Of a stretch of 64,000 nucleotides of DNA, positions 35,970-42,709 are shown piece by piece. A program made the translations under genes and the position numbers. The notes under the pieces were generated by a model that saw nothing but the letters and a program-made list of their open reading frames with translations, ran no database searches and was not told where the DNA came from. The stretch spans positions 434,001 through 498,000 of the forward strand of contig NZ_QKWH01000001.1 in assembly GCF_003244315.1 (NCBI RefSeq), read 5' to 3'. Position 1 is the stretch's first letter; each line of letters starts with the position of its first letter. The stretch is from Xylanimonas oleitrophica. Its GTDB lineage: Bacteria > Actinomycetota > Actinomycetes > Actinomycetales > Cellulomonadaceae.

Positions 35970-36905
35970 TCAGTCCAGCAGGTCGGCGTAGAGCACGGTG
36001 GACAGGTAGCGCTCGCCGAAGTCCGGCACGATCGCCACGATCGTCTTGCCCGCGTACTCCTCGCGGCCGGCCAGCTCGACCGCCGCGGCCAGCGCGGCGC
36101 CCGAGGAGATGCCGACCAGCAGGCCCTCCTCCTTGGCCGCCCGGCGAGCCCACTCCACGGCCGTGTCGGCGTCGACGTCGACGACCTCGTCGTAGACGTC
36201 GGTGTCGAGGATCTCCGGGACGAAGTTCGGGCCGATGCCCTGGATCTTGTGCGGTCCCGGGGCGCCCCCGTTGAGGATCGGCGACTCCTTCGGCTCCACG
36301 GCGACCAGCCGCACGTCGGGCTTGCGCTCCTTGAGCACCTGGCCCACGCCGGTGATGGTGCCACCCGTGCCGATACCGGAGACGACGACGTCGACCGCGC
36401 CGTCGGTGTCCGCCCAGATCTCCTCCGCCGTGGTGCGGCGGTGGATCTCCGGGTTGGCGGCGTTGGCGAACTGGCGGGCCAGGACGGCGCCGGGCCGCTC
36501 GGCAGCGATGCGCTCCGCCTCGGCGACGGCGCCCTTCATGCCGTCGGCCCCCGGGGTGAGCACCAGCTCGGCCCCGTAGGCGCGCAGCAGCGCACGGCGC
36601 TCCTTGGACATGGTCTCGGGCATCGCCAGCACCACCTTGTAGCCGCGGGCCGCGCCGACCCACGCGAGCGCGATGCCCGTGTTGCCGGAGGTGCCCTCGA
36701 CGATGGTGCCGCCGGGCTGGAGCTCGCCCGACGCCTCCGCGGCGTCGATGATGGCGACGCCGATGCGGTCCTTGACGGAGTTGGCGGGGTTGTAGAACTC
36801 GAGCTTCGCGAGCACGGTGGCACCCTTGCCGGCGGCGAGCCGGTTGAGGCGCACGAGCGGGGTGTTGCCGATGAGCTTGGTCGCGTCGTCGTAGATGCGG
36901 GCCAT
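35970..36905 (-). CDS. cysK: Cysteine synthase A (O-acetylserine sulfhydrylase)
   Basis: A 311-residue PLP enzyme converting O-acetylserine and sulfide to cysteine. The PLP lysine is in [16 protein letters not shown] (about residue 44), the substrate loop is [14 protein letters not shown], and the phosphate loop is [11 protein letters not shown] (about 180). [14 protein letters not shown] and [14 protein letters not shown] complete the family pattern. GAAGGACGACCC precedes ATG 36905. It is the first gene of a cysK-cysE operon; the products form a regulatory complex. Confidence 0.96.
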   Translation of the reverse strand: MARIYDDATKLIGNTPLVRLNRLAAGKGATVLAKLEFYNPANSVKDRIGVAIIDAAEASGELQPGGTIVEGTSGNTGIALAWVGAARGYKVVLAMPETMSKERRALLRAYGAELVLTPGADGMKGAVAEAERIAAERPGAVLARQFANAANPEIHRRTTAEEIWADTDGAVDVVVSGIGTGGTITGVGQVLKERKPDVRLVAVEPKESPILNGGAPGPHKIQGIGPNFVPEILDTDVYDEVVDVDADTAVEWARRAAKEEGLLVGISSGAALAAAVELAGREEYAGKTIVAIVPDFGERYLSTVLYADLLD

Positions 36906-37175
36906 GGGTCGTCCTTCGCTTGGTGCGGGTTGCTGACGGGTGCTGCGAGAGCAGCGGCCGGTACGGCACGAGCGGCCGCGTTCGCCGCGACCCGGAGGGC
37001 GGCAGGGGCCCGGCGGGTCAGGCGTGGCGCGGACGCCCTACCGACAGCCGCGACAGCGCGGACCGGCCGGGCCGGTCGCGAGCGCACGGAGGACGACGGC
37101 GGTACGCACGGTCAGCTCCCTCCGGCAGGCGGCGTCGGACGTGGCGCGCCGCGATGGACAAGGCCGGGTGGTGCC

Positions 37176-37213
37176 GGCCCAGGTCACACATTATGGGCGG
37201 TGGCCCAGGTCAC
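37176..37213. promoter_or_regulatory. Direct repeat around a -10-like box upstream of cysK
   Basis: GGCCCAGGTCAC occurs at 37176-37187 and 37202-37213 (26 bp apart). Read leftward toward cysK, a TAATGT box lies between them. The 380-bp stretch 36906-37286 holds no gene. The arrangement suggests operator copies around a promoter, possibly for sulfur-responsive control of cysK, but the regulator is unknown and the distance to cysK is about 270 bp. Confidence 0.35.
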
Positions 37214-37286
37214 GCCAGGCGGGCGACCGGCAGACGGGACGAGAAGACCCCCGGCGGGGCCATGATGCCCTGCCGGGGGTCGGGGG

Positions 37287-37357
37287 AGCGGGCGACGGGA
37301 ATCGAACCCGCGTAGCCAGTTTGGAAGACTGGGGCTCTACCATTGAGCTACGCCCGC
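37287..37357 (-). tRNA. tRNA-Gly (anticodon TCC)
   Basis: A 71-nt cloverleaf: acceptor GCGGGCG pairs with CGCCCGC before a T discriminator; the D-arm is TAGCTCAATGGTAGAGC; the anticodon stem CCAGT/ACTGG has loop CTTCCAA (TCC); and the T-loop is GGTTCGAATCC. CCA is not encoded. Confidence 0.95.
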
Positions 37358-37567
37358 ACCGACACCGACGGCGGACCTGCGCGGAGAAGGCGCACGACGT
37401 CGGGATCGCGGGGCAAGACTAGCAAAGCGTCACCCCTGCTCTGGTGTCGCGGAGGGCGCTGGGGGCCGCTGGTTCCGTGCGCGGGCGCCGCGTCCTCGCC
37501 GGTGCCCTCCCACGAGACCATCGGCGGGAACCACCTAGACTGGCCCGCGGTCGCCGTGAGCGGCCCA

Positions 37568-37643
<76 letters not shown>

Positions 37644-37653
37644 GGGCGGGAAT

Positions 37654-37688
37654 CGGCCCGTGGTCTAGGGATTCTAGGCCGCGGGCCG
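37654..37688. terminator. Hairpin just after tRNA-Pro
   Basis: Fifteen-base arms (37654-37668 and 37674-37688) pair with two G-U or mismatched positions around a five-base loop, 12 bp beyond the tRNA. It probably terminates the tRNA transcript or is part of the phage attachment region. Confidence 0.45.
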
Positions 37689-37716
37689 TTCGCGTATCCA
37701 GCCCCTGCGGCTGGGC

Positions 37717-37736
37717 TGTAGCAATGTGTGCAGCAA
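37717..37736. repeat. Tandem TGYAGCAA repeats beside tRNA-Pro (possible integrase arm sites)
   Basis: TGTAGCAA (37717-37724) and TGCAGCAA (37729-37736) are 12 bp apart, about 75 bp from the tRNA end. Short repeated motifs next to a tRNA attachment core are typical of arm-type sites bound by tyrosine integrases. No integrase is in view, so this is inference. The rest of 37,642-37,920 shows no gene. Confidence 0.35.
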
Positions 37737-37920
37737 TCGAAGCCTGTCCGATCTCACAGAGCGCGCGAGCTCGCGCCGAAGCCCAGAGCCTTGATTCCGC
37801 CCGATCAAGGTTGTGGCCTCACCGACGCCGGACGCCGGTCGGTGGCAGCCACGCGCCGAGGAGGCGGTGCCGGTCGTGGGCGCCGGCCCCTGGTCCATCG
37901 CCGCGCACGCGCCGCCCGGA

Positions 37921-38011
37921 TTCTTCACCCGCTCCCGCCTCCCGTTTAACTTTACGCGTGAGCGCGGGGCGTGTAATGTGTGTGGTGTCAGAGAGACGGG
38001 GCCAAGGCCCC
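37921..38011 (+). promoter_or_regulatory. Phage promoter module, copy 1
   Basis: A 91-bp unit almost identical to 39696-39788. It contains -35 TTTACG (37951-37956), a 17-bp spacer and -10 TAATGT (37974-37979), then a leader with TGTCAGAGAG and a small hairpin GGGGCC-AA-GGCCCC. Identity runs through promoter and leader up to 18 bp before the start codon, so both transcripts share the same 5' end. Copy 1 drives the genes at 38029, 38283 and 38768. Confidence 0.75.
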
Positions 38012-38028
38012 AGAGCCAAGGAGTCACC

Positions 38029-38220
38029 ATGAACACCAAGATCAACCGCGAGGACTTCGCCAGCCAGGCCGAGTACGACGCCGCCGTCGACGCTGCGGTC
38101 GAAGCTCGCATCGCCGCCCAGGTCGAGGCGCTCGACGCCGCGATGCCGTCGTGGGAAGACGAGGAGGCCCGCCGCGAGGCCGAGCTCGCCGCGCACGACC
38201 TGGACTACCTGGACGACTGA
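38029..38220 (+). CDS. Small acidic prophage cargo protein
   Basis: A 63-residue, Ala/Glu/Asp-rich helical protein (INREDFASQAEYDAAVDAAV, EARREAELAAHDLDYLDD) of unknown family. It starts at ATG 38029 with an AAGGAG eight bases upstream and is the first gene after promoter module copy 1. Predicted charge is strongly negative, with no membrane segment or cysteine. Small acidic proteins at prophage ends are often DNA mimics or inhibitors of host systems, but nothing in the sequence proves that. Gene spacing to the next (62 bp) suggests one transcript. Confidence 0.7.
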   Translation: MNTKINREDFASQAEYDAAVDAAVEARIAAQVEALDAAMPSWEDEEARREAELAAHDLDYLDD

Positions 38221-38282
38221 CCGCCCCGCCGGTGCCCACCCTGCACGGGGTGGGCGCCGGCCCCTGTCGCCCGGGAGGGCTC

Positions 38283-38741
38283 ATGGACACCGAGATCTAC
38301 GGCCAGCACACTGCTCAGGTCCTTCGCCTGTTCGATGCGCTGCCCGAGCTGAACGCCGAGCAGTGGAAGACCCTCGGCGCGTCGCCGGTCGCCGCCGCGC
38401 TGGAGACCATGCTCGACGACTACGACCTCTACGAGGCGCTGGAGAGAGGTGATGCGACCGTCCTCGCCTCAATGAGGGCCAGCAACGACGCGCACAAGGC
38501 CCTCGACGGGCTGGAGCGAGTCCTGACGGAGCGCGCCTGGGAGAACGCGCCGGCGGACGCGTGGCGCGCGGCGTTTCACGAGGCACAGCTGACCGCCGGG
38601 GCTGGCCGGCGGTCGTTTGAGTTCGTGAGCCTCTCCGTCATCGCGCTCGTCGTCCAGGACCTCATCGACCCGGACCTCGTCCGCGACGTCGTCACGGCGT
38701 GGCAGGGCGTCGGGGTCGCCCTGGACGCGGCGGAGCAGTGA
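38283..38741 (+). CDS. Hypothetical prophage cargo protein
   Basis: A 152-residue soluble, mostly helical protein (LFDALPELNAEQWKTLGAS, MLDDYDLYEALERGDATVL, FVSLSVIALVVQDLIDPD). I do not recognise the family. The C-terminal third has a hydrophobic helix too short and too polar at its edges to be a clear membrane span. GGAGGG lies four bases before ATG 38283. It is the second gene of a three-gene operon from promoter copy 1, followed after 26 bp by the helix-turn-helix protein. GC content and codon use fit the phage late genes. Confidence 0.7.
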   Translation: MDTEIYGQHTAQVLRLFDALPELNAEQWKTLGASPVAAALETMLDDYDLYEALERGDATVLASMRASNDAHKALDGLERVLTERAWENAPADAWRAAFHEAQLTAGAGRRSFEFVSLSVIALVVQDLIDPDLVRDVVTAWQGVGVALDAAEQ

Positions 38742-38767
38742 TGGATCACGACGACAGGAGGACGACC

Positions 38768-39520
38768 ATGAGCACCACCCCCAAGGACCTCGAGCAGACC
38801 CAGGACGGCGGGCCGTTCTTCGAGGTGGCCGAGATCTACAGCGAGCCGCTGGAGGGCCTGGCCCGCACGGTGTGGGCCCTGGCGACGCGTCACCACGAGG
38901 GTGTCCTGGCGCCCGAGGCGAAGGCCGGCCCCGACGACCTGCCCGCGCGTCCGGCGGTGTGGGGCCTGGGCGGGCACTACGCCGCGCACATCCTGCGCCT
39001 GCACGGGCGGCGCCTGGCCGCCGAGCGTGACGACGCCCCCGCCTGGACCGAGATCGTCGCCCGGCACCCGGCAGCCCTGTCCCGGAGCGGGCGCCTCGAG
39101 GATGCCCTCGCCCTGGCGCTGGAGCTGCGGCGCGCCCCGGGCGGCCCCGACGGGACCCGGGGCACCATCGGGCGCGACCTGATCGGCTGGCTGACCGCCG
39201 CCGAGGACGACGCCAGGCGGGCGCCGCAGGCCACCCGGCTCGTGCGCCACGTGCACAACCTGCCCGACGCCGGGCGCGAGCACTACGCCGGCGCGTGGTG
39301 GGCCACCCACGGGCCGCGCGTGGCCGAGCGCCTCAGCCTGGCCGACGCCGCCGGGCGCGCCGGGCGCGCGTGGTCCGAGGACGACCGCGCCCTGCGCCAG
39401 GCTCAGGCCGCCGTCGCCCTGGGCATGTGGTCTGCCGGCGCGTGGACCAAGGCGTCGATCGCCAGGTCGGTCGGGGTCTCGCGGCCCACGCTCGACGCGT
39501 GGATCGAGCGCGGCCAGTAG
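38768..39520 (+). CDS. Prophage cargo protein with C-terminal helix-turn-helix
   Basis: A 250-residue, Ala/Arg-rich helical protein. The last ~30 residues, TKASIARSVGVSRPTLDAWI, form a resolvase-like helix-turn-helix, suggesting DNA binding. The body (residues 1-200) matches nothing I know; it contains VWGLGGHYAAHILRLHG and LVRHVHNLPDAGREHYAGAW. No recombinase serine or tyrosine motif is present, so it is not the missing invertase or integrase. AGGAGG sits six bases before ATG 38768. A clear terminator follows the stop. It could regulate the duplicated promoters. Confidence 0.75.
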   Translation: MSTTPKDLEQTQDGGPFFEVAEIYSEPLEGLARTVWALATRHHEGVLAPEAKAGPDDLPARPAVWGLGGHYAAHILRLHGRRLAAERDDAPAWTEIVARHPAALSRSGRLEDALALALELRRAPGGPDGTRGTIGRDLIGWLTAAEDDARRAPQATRLVRHVHNLPDAGREHYAGAWWATHGPRVAERLSLADAAGRAGRAWSEDDRALRQAQAAVALGMWSAGAWTKASIARSVGVSRPTLDAWIERGQ

Positions 39521-39530
39521 GATGGCCACC

Positions 39531-39579
39531 GAGCCCGGCCGGGCGGTCTCTCTGACAGGACTCCTCCCCGGCCGGGCTC
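39531..39579 (+). terminator. Terminator of the first cargo operon
   Basis: Thirteen-base perfect arms GAGCCCGGCCGGG (39531-39543) and its complement (39567-39579), loop 23 bases, ten bases after the preceding stop. Confidence 0.6.
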
Positions 39580-39637
39580 ACCCATGCCCGGCGCGCGCCT
39601 GCCCCGCCCGGTAGCCCCGCACCGCCGCGGGTCGCCA

Positions 39638-39684
39638 TGTCAACGCACGGCGACATCGCAGGCGTGTCAACGCACGGCGACATC
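39638..39684. repeat. 20-bp direct repeat upstream of promoter copy 2
   Basis: TGTCAACGCACGGCGACATC occurs at 39638-39657 and 39665-39684, spaced 27 bp. The pair lies 42 bp or more before the second promoter's -35 and is absent from the first copy, so it may bind a regulator specific to the gene at 39816. Confidence 0.55.
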
Positions 39685-39695
39685 CCGAGGGCCCG

Positions 39696-39788
39696 TTCTT
39701 CACCCGCTCCCGCCTCCCGTTTAACTTTACGCGTGAGCGCGGGGCGTGTAATGTTTGTGGTGTCAGAGAGAGACGGGGCCAAGGCCCC
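39696..39788 (+). promoter_or_regulatory. Phage promoter module, copy 2
   Basis: A 93-bp unit matching 37921-38011 apart from one substitution and a two-base insertion (AGAG to AGAGAG). It has -35 TTTACG (39726-39731), a 17-bp spacer, -10 TAATGT (39749-39754) and the same GGGGCC-AA-GGCCCC leader hairpin. It drives the gene at 39816. Confidence 0.75.
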
Positions 39789-39815
39789 GGAGCGGGACAG
39801 CACGAGGAGCCGACC

Positions 39816-40265
39816 ATGAAGACCAACGCCTGGACCCACCCGACCACCGGCCAGATCCGCCACTACCTCGACAACTACGAGGTCTGGGGCCTCATCGCCT
39901 ACGACGTGCACGGCGTCGCCAACCGGGGCCGTGTGCTGTCCGCGAAGTTCTGGCTCGACCAGGACGGCGTCCTGCACATCGACCGCCTGGAAGAGCGCGG
40001 CCAGATCCGCGAGTACAAGCTGCGCGCCGCGATCGAGGCTGCCCTCGCCCCGGCCCCCGAGGGCGAGCCCGCCCCCGAGACCGCCGAGACGCAGGCCGCC
40101 GAGACCGAGGCCACCGAGGCCGCCACCGAGGCCCAGGCCGACCTCGCGTTCGCCGCACACGTCGCCACCCTGGACGACGAGCCGCCGGCCGAGGAGCCCT
40201 ACGCGACCCGCCCCCGCCGCACCACGATGCGCCCCGGCTGGAGCAACGCCCGCCGCTACCGGTGA
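39816..40265 (+). CDS. Prophage cargo protein, second promoter
   Basis: A 149-residue protein. The first ~75 residues are folded and mixed alpha/beta (HPTTGQIRHYLDNYEVWGLI, FWLDQDGVLHIDRLEERGQ). The middle is an Ala/Glu/Thr-rich acidic spacer (residues 85-125), and the end is basic (RPRRTTMRPGWSNARRYR). I do not recognise a family. GAGGAG lies seven bases before ATG 39816. Its stop codon lies within the -35 element of the promoter for the CRISPR-like array, so array and gene are tightly packed. Sharing the promoter module with the other cargo operon suggests co-expression from the prophage. Confidence 0.7.
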   Translation: MKTNAWTHPTTGQIRHYLDNYEVWGLIAYDVHGVANRGRVLSAKFWLDQDGVLHIDRLEERGQIREYKLRAAIEAALAPAPEGEPAPETAETQAAETEATEAATEAQADLAFAAHVATLDDEPPAEEPYATRPRRTTMRPGWSNARRYR

Positions 40266-40290
40266 CACCCAGGGCGGGCCGCGCTAGCAT
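40262..40290 (+). promoter_or_regulatory. Promoter positioned to start transcription on the first CRISPR-like repeat
   Basis: GTGACA (40262-40267, five of six matches to TTGACA), a 17-bp spacer, then TAGCAT (40285-40290). A start 6-7 bases after the -10 falls at 40297, the first base of repeat 1. Confidence 0.6.
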
Positions 40291-40296
40291 GGGCGC

Positions 40297-40548
40297 GTGC
40301 TCCCCGCGTGAGCGGGGGTGATCCGGCGTTCCGAACGACTGGGTCTTAGGTCGACTCGCAGTGCTCCCCGCGAGAGCGGGGGTGGTCCGTGACCTGGTAC
40401 GGCCCGAACATGTTCCCCGCGAGAGCGGGGGTGACCCGAGACGCTGCAACAACAGCGCACAGGGCATGAAGTAATCCCCGCGCGAGCGGGGGTGACCCGG
40501 GGCGGTGTAACAGCATCGCGTGCTCCCCGCCTCAGCGGGGTTCCTCCG
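40297..40548 (+). CRISPR. Degenerate type I-E CRISPR-like repeat array, five repeats, irregular spacing
   Basis: Five 29-bp units begin at 40297, 40361, 40410, 40471 and 40520. Each is close to the actinobacterial I-E repeat type (GTGCTCCCCGCG..GCGGGG). The stem CCCCGC/GCGGGG is kept in all. The loops are GTGA, GAGA, GAGA, GCGA and CTCA, so four of five are GNRA tetraloops. Intervals between repeats are 35, 20, 32 and 20 bp, unlike a normal array's uniform 32-33. No cas gene is in the window. Unit 5 is the most diverged, as a terminal repeat would be. It may be a relic array, or an RNA that mimics CRISPR repeats. Confidence 0.7.
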
Positions 40549-40562
40549 GGACAGCACGAAGC

Positions 40563-40592
40563 GGCCCCCGCCTCCATCAGGAGGCGGGGGCC
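40563..40592. terminator. Strong hairpin terminating the array RNA and the phage late operon
   Basis: Thirteen-base perfect arms GGCCCCCGCCTCC (40563-40575) and its complement (40580-40592) around ATCA, between the array (rightward) and holin gene (leftward). Confidence 0.8.
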
Positions 40593-40614
40593 ACTGTCGT
40601 TGGTGTTCTGCGCG

Positions 40615-40935
40615 TCAGGCGTCGGGGTCGCGGCGCACGAGATGGATCTGCGGGTCCGAGGACAGGTGCAGCCGCTGGAGCCAGGCGTCCACGGCGGGGA
40701 TCGCCATGATGCGGGCCAGCGCCCCACCCACCGCAGCGATGCCCGCACCGACCGCCGTGATGGTCGCGACGGCGTGCTCGCCCAGCAGGTGCCCGAGCTC
40801 CTCGCCGAGGATCGCAGCCACAGCCGGAGCGACGACGCCGAGGACGATCACCGTCGAGAGGATGCCCTGCACCACGGTGCGCCAGGTGGCGCGCTGCGGG
40901 TGCGCCTGCTGAGTCGTGACAGGGGTCGCGGTCAT
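40615..40935 (-). CDS. Putative phage holin
   Basis: A 106-residue small membrane protein with two hydrophobic helices, VVQGILSTVIVLGVVAPAVAA and AVATITAVGAGIAAVGGALA, separated by a short polar turn, and a charged C-terminal tail (HLVRRDPDA). This is the class II holin layout. The ATG overlaps the endolysin stop by four bases, and it is the last gene of the leftward late operon. No family name is recognised, so the call rests on topology and the lysis-cassette position. Confidence 0.75.
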   Translation of the reverse strand: MTATPVTTQQAHPQRATWRTVVQGILSTVIVLGVVAPAVAAILGEELGHLLGEHAVATITAVGAGIAAVGGALARIMAIPAVDAWLQRLHLSSDPQIHLVRRDPDA

Positions 40936-41672
40936 CCGAAGGCCACCTGCTTCGTCTTGAAGGCGACCCAGGCGCCGGGGTTGCGGAACACGATGTGCGG
41001 CACCCCGGTGACGGAGTCCTGGTTGGAGTAGGTGGTGGCGAGCGGCTTGCCGTTGCCCTGCGGGACGACGTACCAGGTGGCGCCCCGCTGCGGGTCGCCC
41101 TGCACGTCACAGGTGATGAGGAACATGGTGGCCTCCGGGATGGGTGTCAGCGGCGTCGGGCTCGGCGCCGTGGGGGTGGGGATGGCGGTGGTCGGCGCGC
41201 TGGCGCCGGGCTTGGTGGCGAGGGAGCCGCCTCGGATGCGGGCGGCGACAGCGGCCACGCGCCGGGCGTCGGCGTTGATCTCGAAGTGCATCGCGTCCTT
41301 GCGGCCGGTGTAGTTGCCGCCCCAGCGCACGACGCCGTCGAGGTCGGCGAGGATGCTGCGGATGGCGGCGACCTTGGCGGCACCGAACGTCCGCATGGGG
41401 TCGGCGCCGAGCGGGTGCGCGGGCGCGTTGAGGTCGATGGCCGTCGCCGACGCGTGGTTGCTGTAGCCGGAGGTCTGCCCGCGGATCGCGCGGTACGCCC
41501 AGCCCCACGACCAGTCCTGCCGGATCGGCTCGACCTCCGCGTCGAAGCGACGGCACAGGTAGTCGAAGACGGTGTGCACGTCACCGGGCAGGACGCGGCC
41601 CGTGATCCACCGCAGCGGCACCAGCACGTCGGAGGTGGGGTGGACGGTCCAGCCGTTCTGGCTCGTGGCCAT
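40932..41672 (-). CDS. Phage endolysin, M15-type peptidase domain plus C-terminal domain
   Basis: A 246-residue lysin. The N-terminal ~140 residues form a VanY/M15-like zinc peptidase: SGYSNHASATAIDLNAPAHP holds the first His and Asp ligands and KDAMHFEINAD the third His. It should cleave peptide cross-links of peptidoglycan. A Pro/Thr linker (TTAIPTPTAPSPTPLTPIP) leads to a ~65-residue C-terminal domain of unknown fold, with ATWYVVPQGNGKPLATTYSN, probably cell-wall binding. It is followed by the holin gene with ATGA overlap. There is no signal peptide, so export relies on the holin. Confidence 0.9.
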   Translation of the reverse strand: MATSQNGWTVHPTSDVLVPLRWITGRVLPGDVHTVFDYLCRRFDAEVEPIRQDWSWGWAYRAIRGQTSGYSNHASATAIDLNAPAHPLGADPMRTFGAAKVAAIRSILADLDGVVRWGGNYTGRKDAMHFEINADARRVAAVAARIRGGSLATKPGASAPTTAIPTPTAPSPTPLTPIPEATMFLITCDVQGDPQRGATWYVVPQGNGKPLATTYSNQDSVTGVPHIVFRNPGAWVAFKTKQVAFG

Positions 41673-41748
41673 GGATGCCTCCCGGGCATGACGAAGGCCG
41701 CGAGCACCCCCGGGCGGGGGCCGGGTCGCGGCCTGATGGATGGGTGGG

Positions 41749-42252
41749 TCAGGTGGTCGGGTCGTGCCCGGTGAAGCGCTCGGTCAGCTCGGTGATCCGC
41801 TCGTCGCGGGCGCGGGCCTCGACCAGGTGCTGCTCGAGGGTGTCCTCGAGGCCGCGCACGCGGCTGCTGGCGGCGGTGGCCTGTTGGCGGGCTCCCTCGA
41901 CGGTGCCCTGGACGCGGCGGATGTCCTCGCGCACGCCCTCCAGCTCGCGGCCGCGCTGCCGGTCGGCCGAGCGCAGGCCGGCGATGTCGCGCTGCACGGT
42001 GTCGAGCCCGGCGAGCACCGCGTCAACCTTGGCGCCGACGCCGTCCAGGTCGTCCCTGAGATTGGTCGAGTGCGTGTTGGCGACGTGGTCCCGCACCACC
42101 CTGGTCTGACCAGCGAGCTCGTCGAGCCGCTGCTTGAGCCAGCGGCCCGCGTAGGCGAGAGCGACCATCGCGGCGGTGCCGAGCACCGTGCCCAGGGCGG
42201 CCAGTAGGCTGCTGTTGTCCTGGACCAGGCCTGCTGCAGCCTCCAGAGTCAT
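41749..42252 (-). CDS. DUF2746-like membrane-anchored coiled-coil protein
   Basis: A 167-residue protein with one N-terminal membrane helix (LLAALGTVLGTAAMVALAYAG) followed by ~120 residues of heptad-rich coiled coil (LDGVGAKVDAVLAGLDTVQR, LEGVREDIRRVQGTVEGARQ). This matches DUF2746-type proteins of actinophage lysis regions, sometimes proposed as holin-related or spanin-like. It is positioned between the fibre and endolysin genes in the leftward operon. The start is ATG 42252. The 50 bp to its right lead to the left inverted repeat of the fibre switch. Confidence 0.75.
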   Translation of the reverse strand: MTLEAAAGLVQDNSSLLAALGTVLGTAAMVALAYAGRWLKQRLDELAGQTRVVRDHVANTHSTNLRDDLDGVGAKVDAVLAGLDTVQRDIAGLRSADRQRGRELEGVREDIRRVQGTVEGARQQATAASSRVRGLEDTLEQHLVEARARDERITELTERFTGHDPTT

Positions 42253-42302
42253 GCGCTCCTCCGTCTCGTGTAGCGGGCGCGCCGTGGTCGGCAGGCAGAC
42301 CC

Positions 42303-42342
42303 GAGAATGCTGTTTACGTGCGCTCCGGAGACGCATGGCGGC
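42303..42342. repeat. Left 40-bp inverted repeat of the tail-fibre switch
   Basis: An exact reverse complement of 43135-43174. It encodes, in frame on the + strand, ENAVYVRSGDAWR, the same residues the right copy encodes on the - strand. It contains the palindrome CTCCGGAG at its centre, a plausible crossover core. Confidence 0.95.
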
Positions 42343-42689
42343 TCTTCTGGCGCGACTCCTGGGCGCCGGCGTCCAACAGCACGTTCGCCGTGTGGAACGC
42401 ACGCGTGGGCAACCAGAGGACGTTCGCGCTCGACCGTCGCGCCGGCCTCGTGACCGGTGTCTTCACGTGCATGGCGGGCACGCTGCAGCCGGGCGACGTC
42501 GTCTGCACCGGCATCCCCGAGGGCTTCCGTCCCCTGCGCACGCAGTACGTGCCGCTGACCCCGTACTCCGGCGTCGTCGAGCCGTTCCTCATCATCAACA
42601 CCCAGGGCGAGTGTCAGATCTACTGGACCGGCACCGTGTCGTCGGTGTCCATGTGGATGCGTGGCGGTGTCGCGTGGGCGGTCAACTGA
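42303..42689 (+). CDS. Silent alternative 3' cassette of the tail-fibre gene
   Basis: An open frame of 128 codons on the + strand, with no start or ribosome site of its own. It begins with the shared ENAVYVRSGDAWR and continues LFWRDSWAPASNSTFAVWNA with a beta-rich tail ending WMRGGVAWAVN. After inversion it would follow residue 62 of the fibre and give a 190-residue protein in place of the present 216-residue one. The distal sequence has no similarity to the expressed version (RLWAADAVRSLAIHLQQ and following), as expected for alternative receptor-binding domains. Confidence 0.8.
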   Translation, partial: ENAVYVRSGDAWRLFWRDSWAPASNSTFAVWNARVGNQRTFALDRRAGLVTGVFTCMAGTLQPGDVVCTGIPEGFRPLRTQYVPLTPYSGVVEPFLIINTQGECQIYWTGTVSSVSMWMRGGVAWAVN

Positions 42690-42709
42690 GGGGCCGCCCG
42701 CAGCCTGAG

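Larger units (their letters stand above)
40297..40595 (+). ncRNA. Predicted ~300-nt structured RNA carrying five CRISPR-repeat hairpins
   Basis: A dedicated promoter just upstream, five identical-stem hairpins, and a rho-independent-type stem at 40563-40592 define a self-contained small transcription unit. It has no convincing coding frame. This is a prediction from layout; expression is unproven. Confidence 0.45.

Noticed and set aside
36906-37286. Small genes in the cysK upstream gap
   Set aside because: Open frames there are Arg/Gly-rich, lack ribosome sites and overlap the tRNA; only regulatory repeats are supported.
38768-39520. Helix-turn-helix cargo gene as the DNA invertase or integrase
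   Set aside because: No catalytic serine-recombinase N-terminus and no tyrosine-recombinase R..HxxR..Y pattern.
40297-40548. Functional, spacer-acquiring CRISPR array
   Set aside because: Intervals are uneven (35, 20, 32, 20), all repeats differ, and no cas genes are present; described instead as CRISPR-like.
40284-40748. Open frame on the - strand through the repeat array
   Set aside because: Arg/Ser/Pro-rich translation of repeats and terminator; no plausible start or domain.
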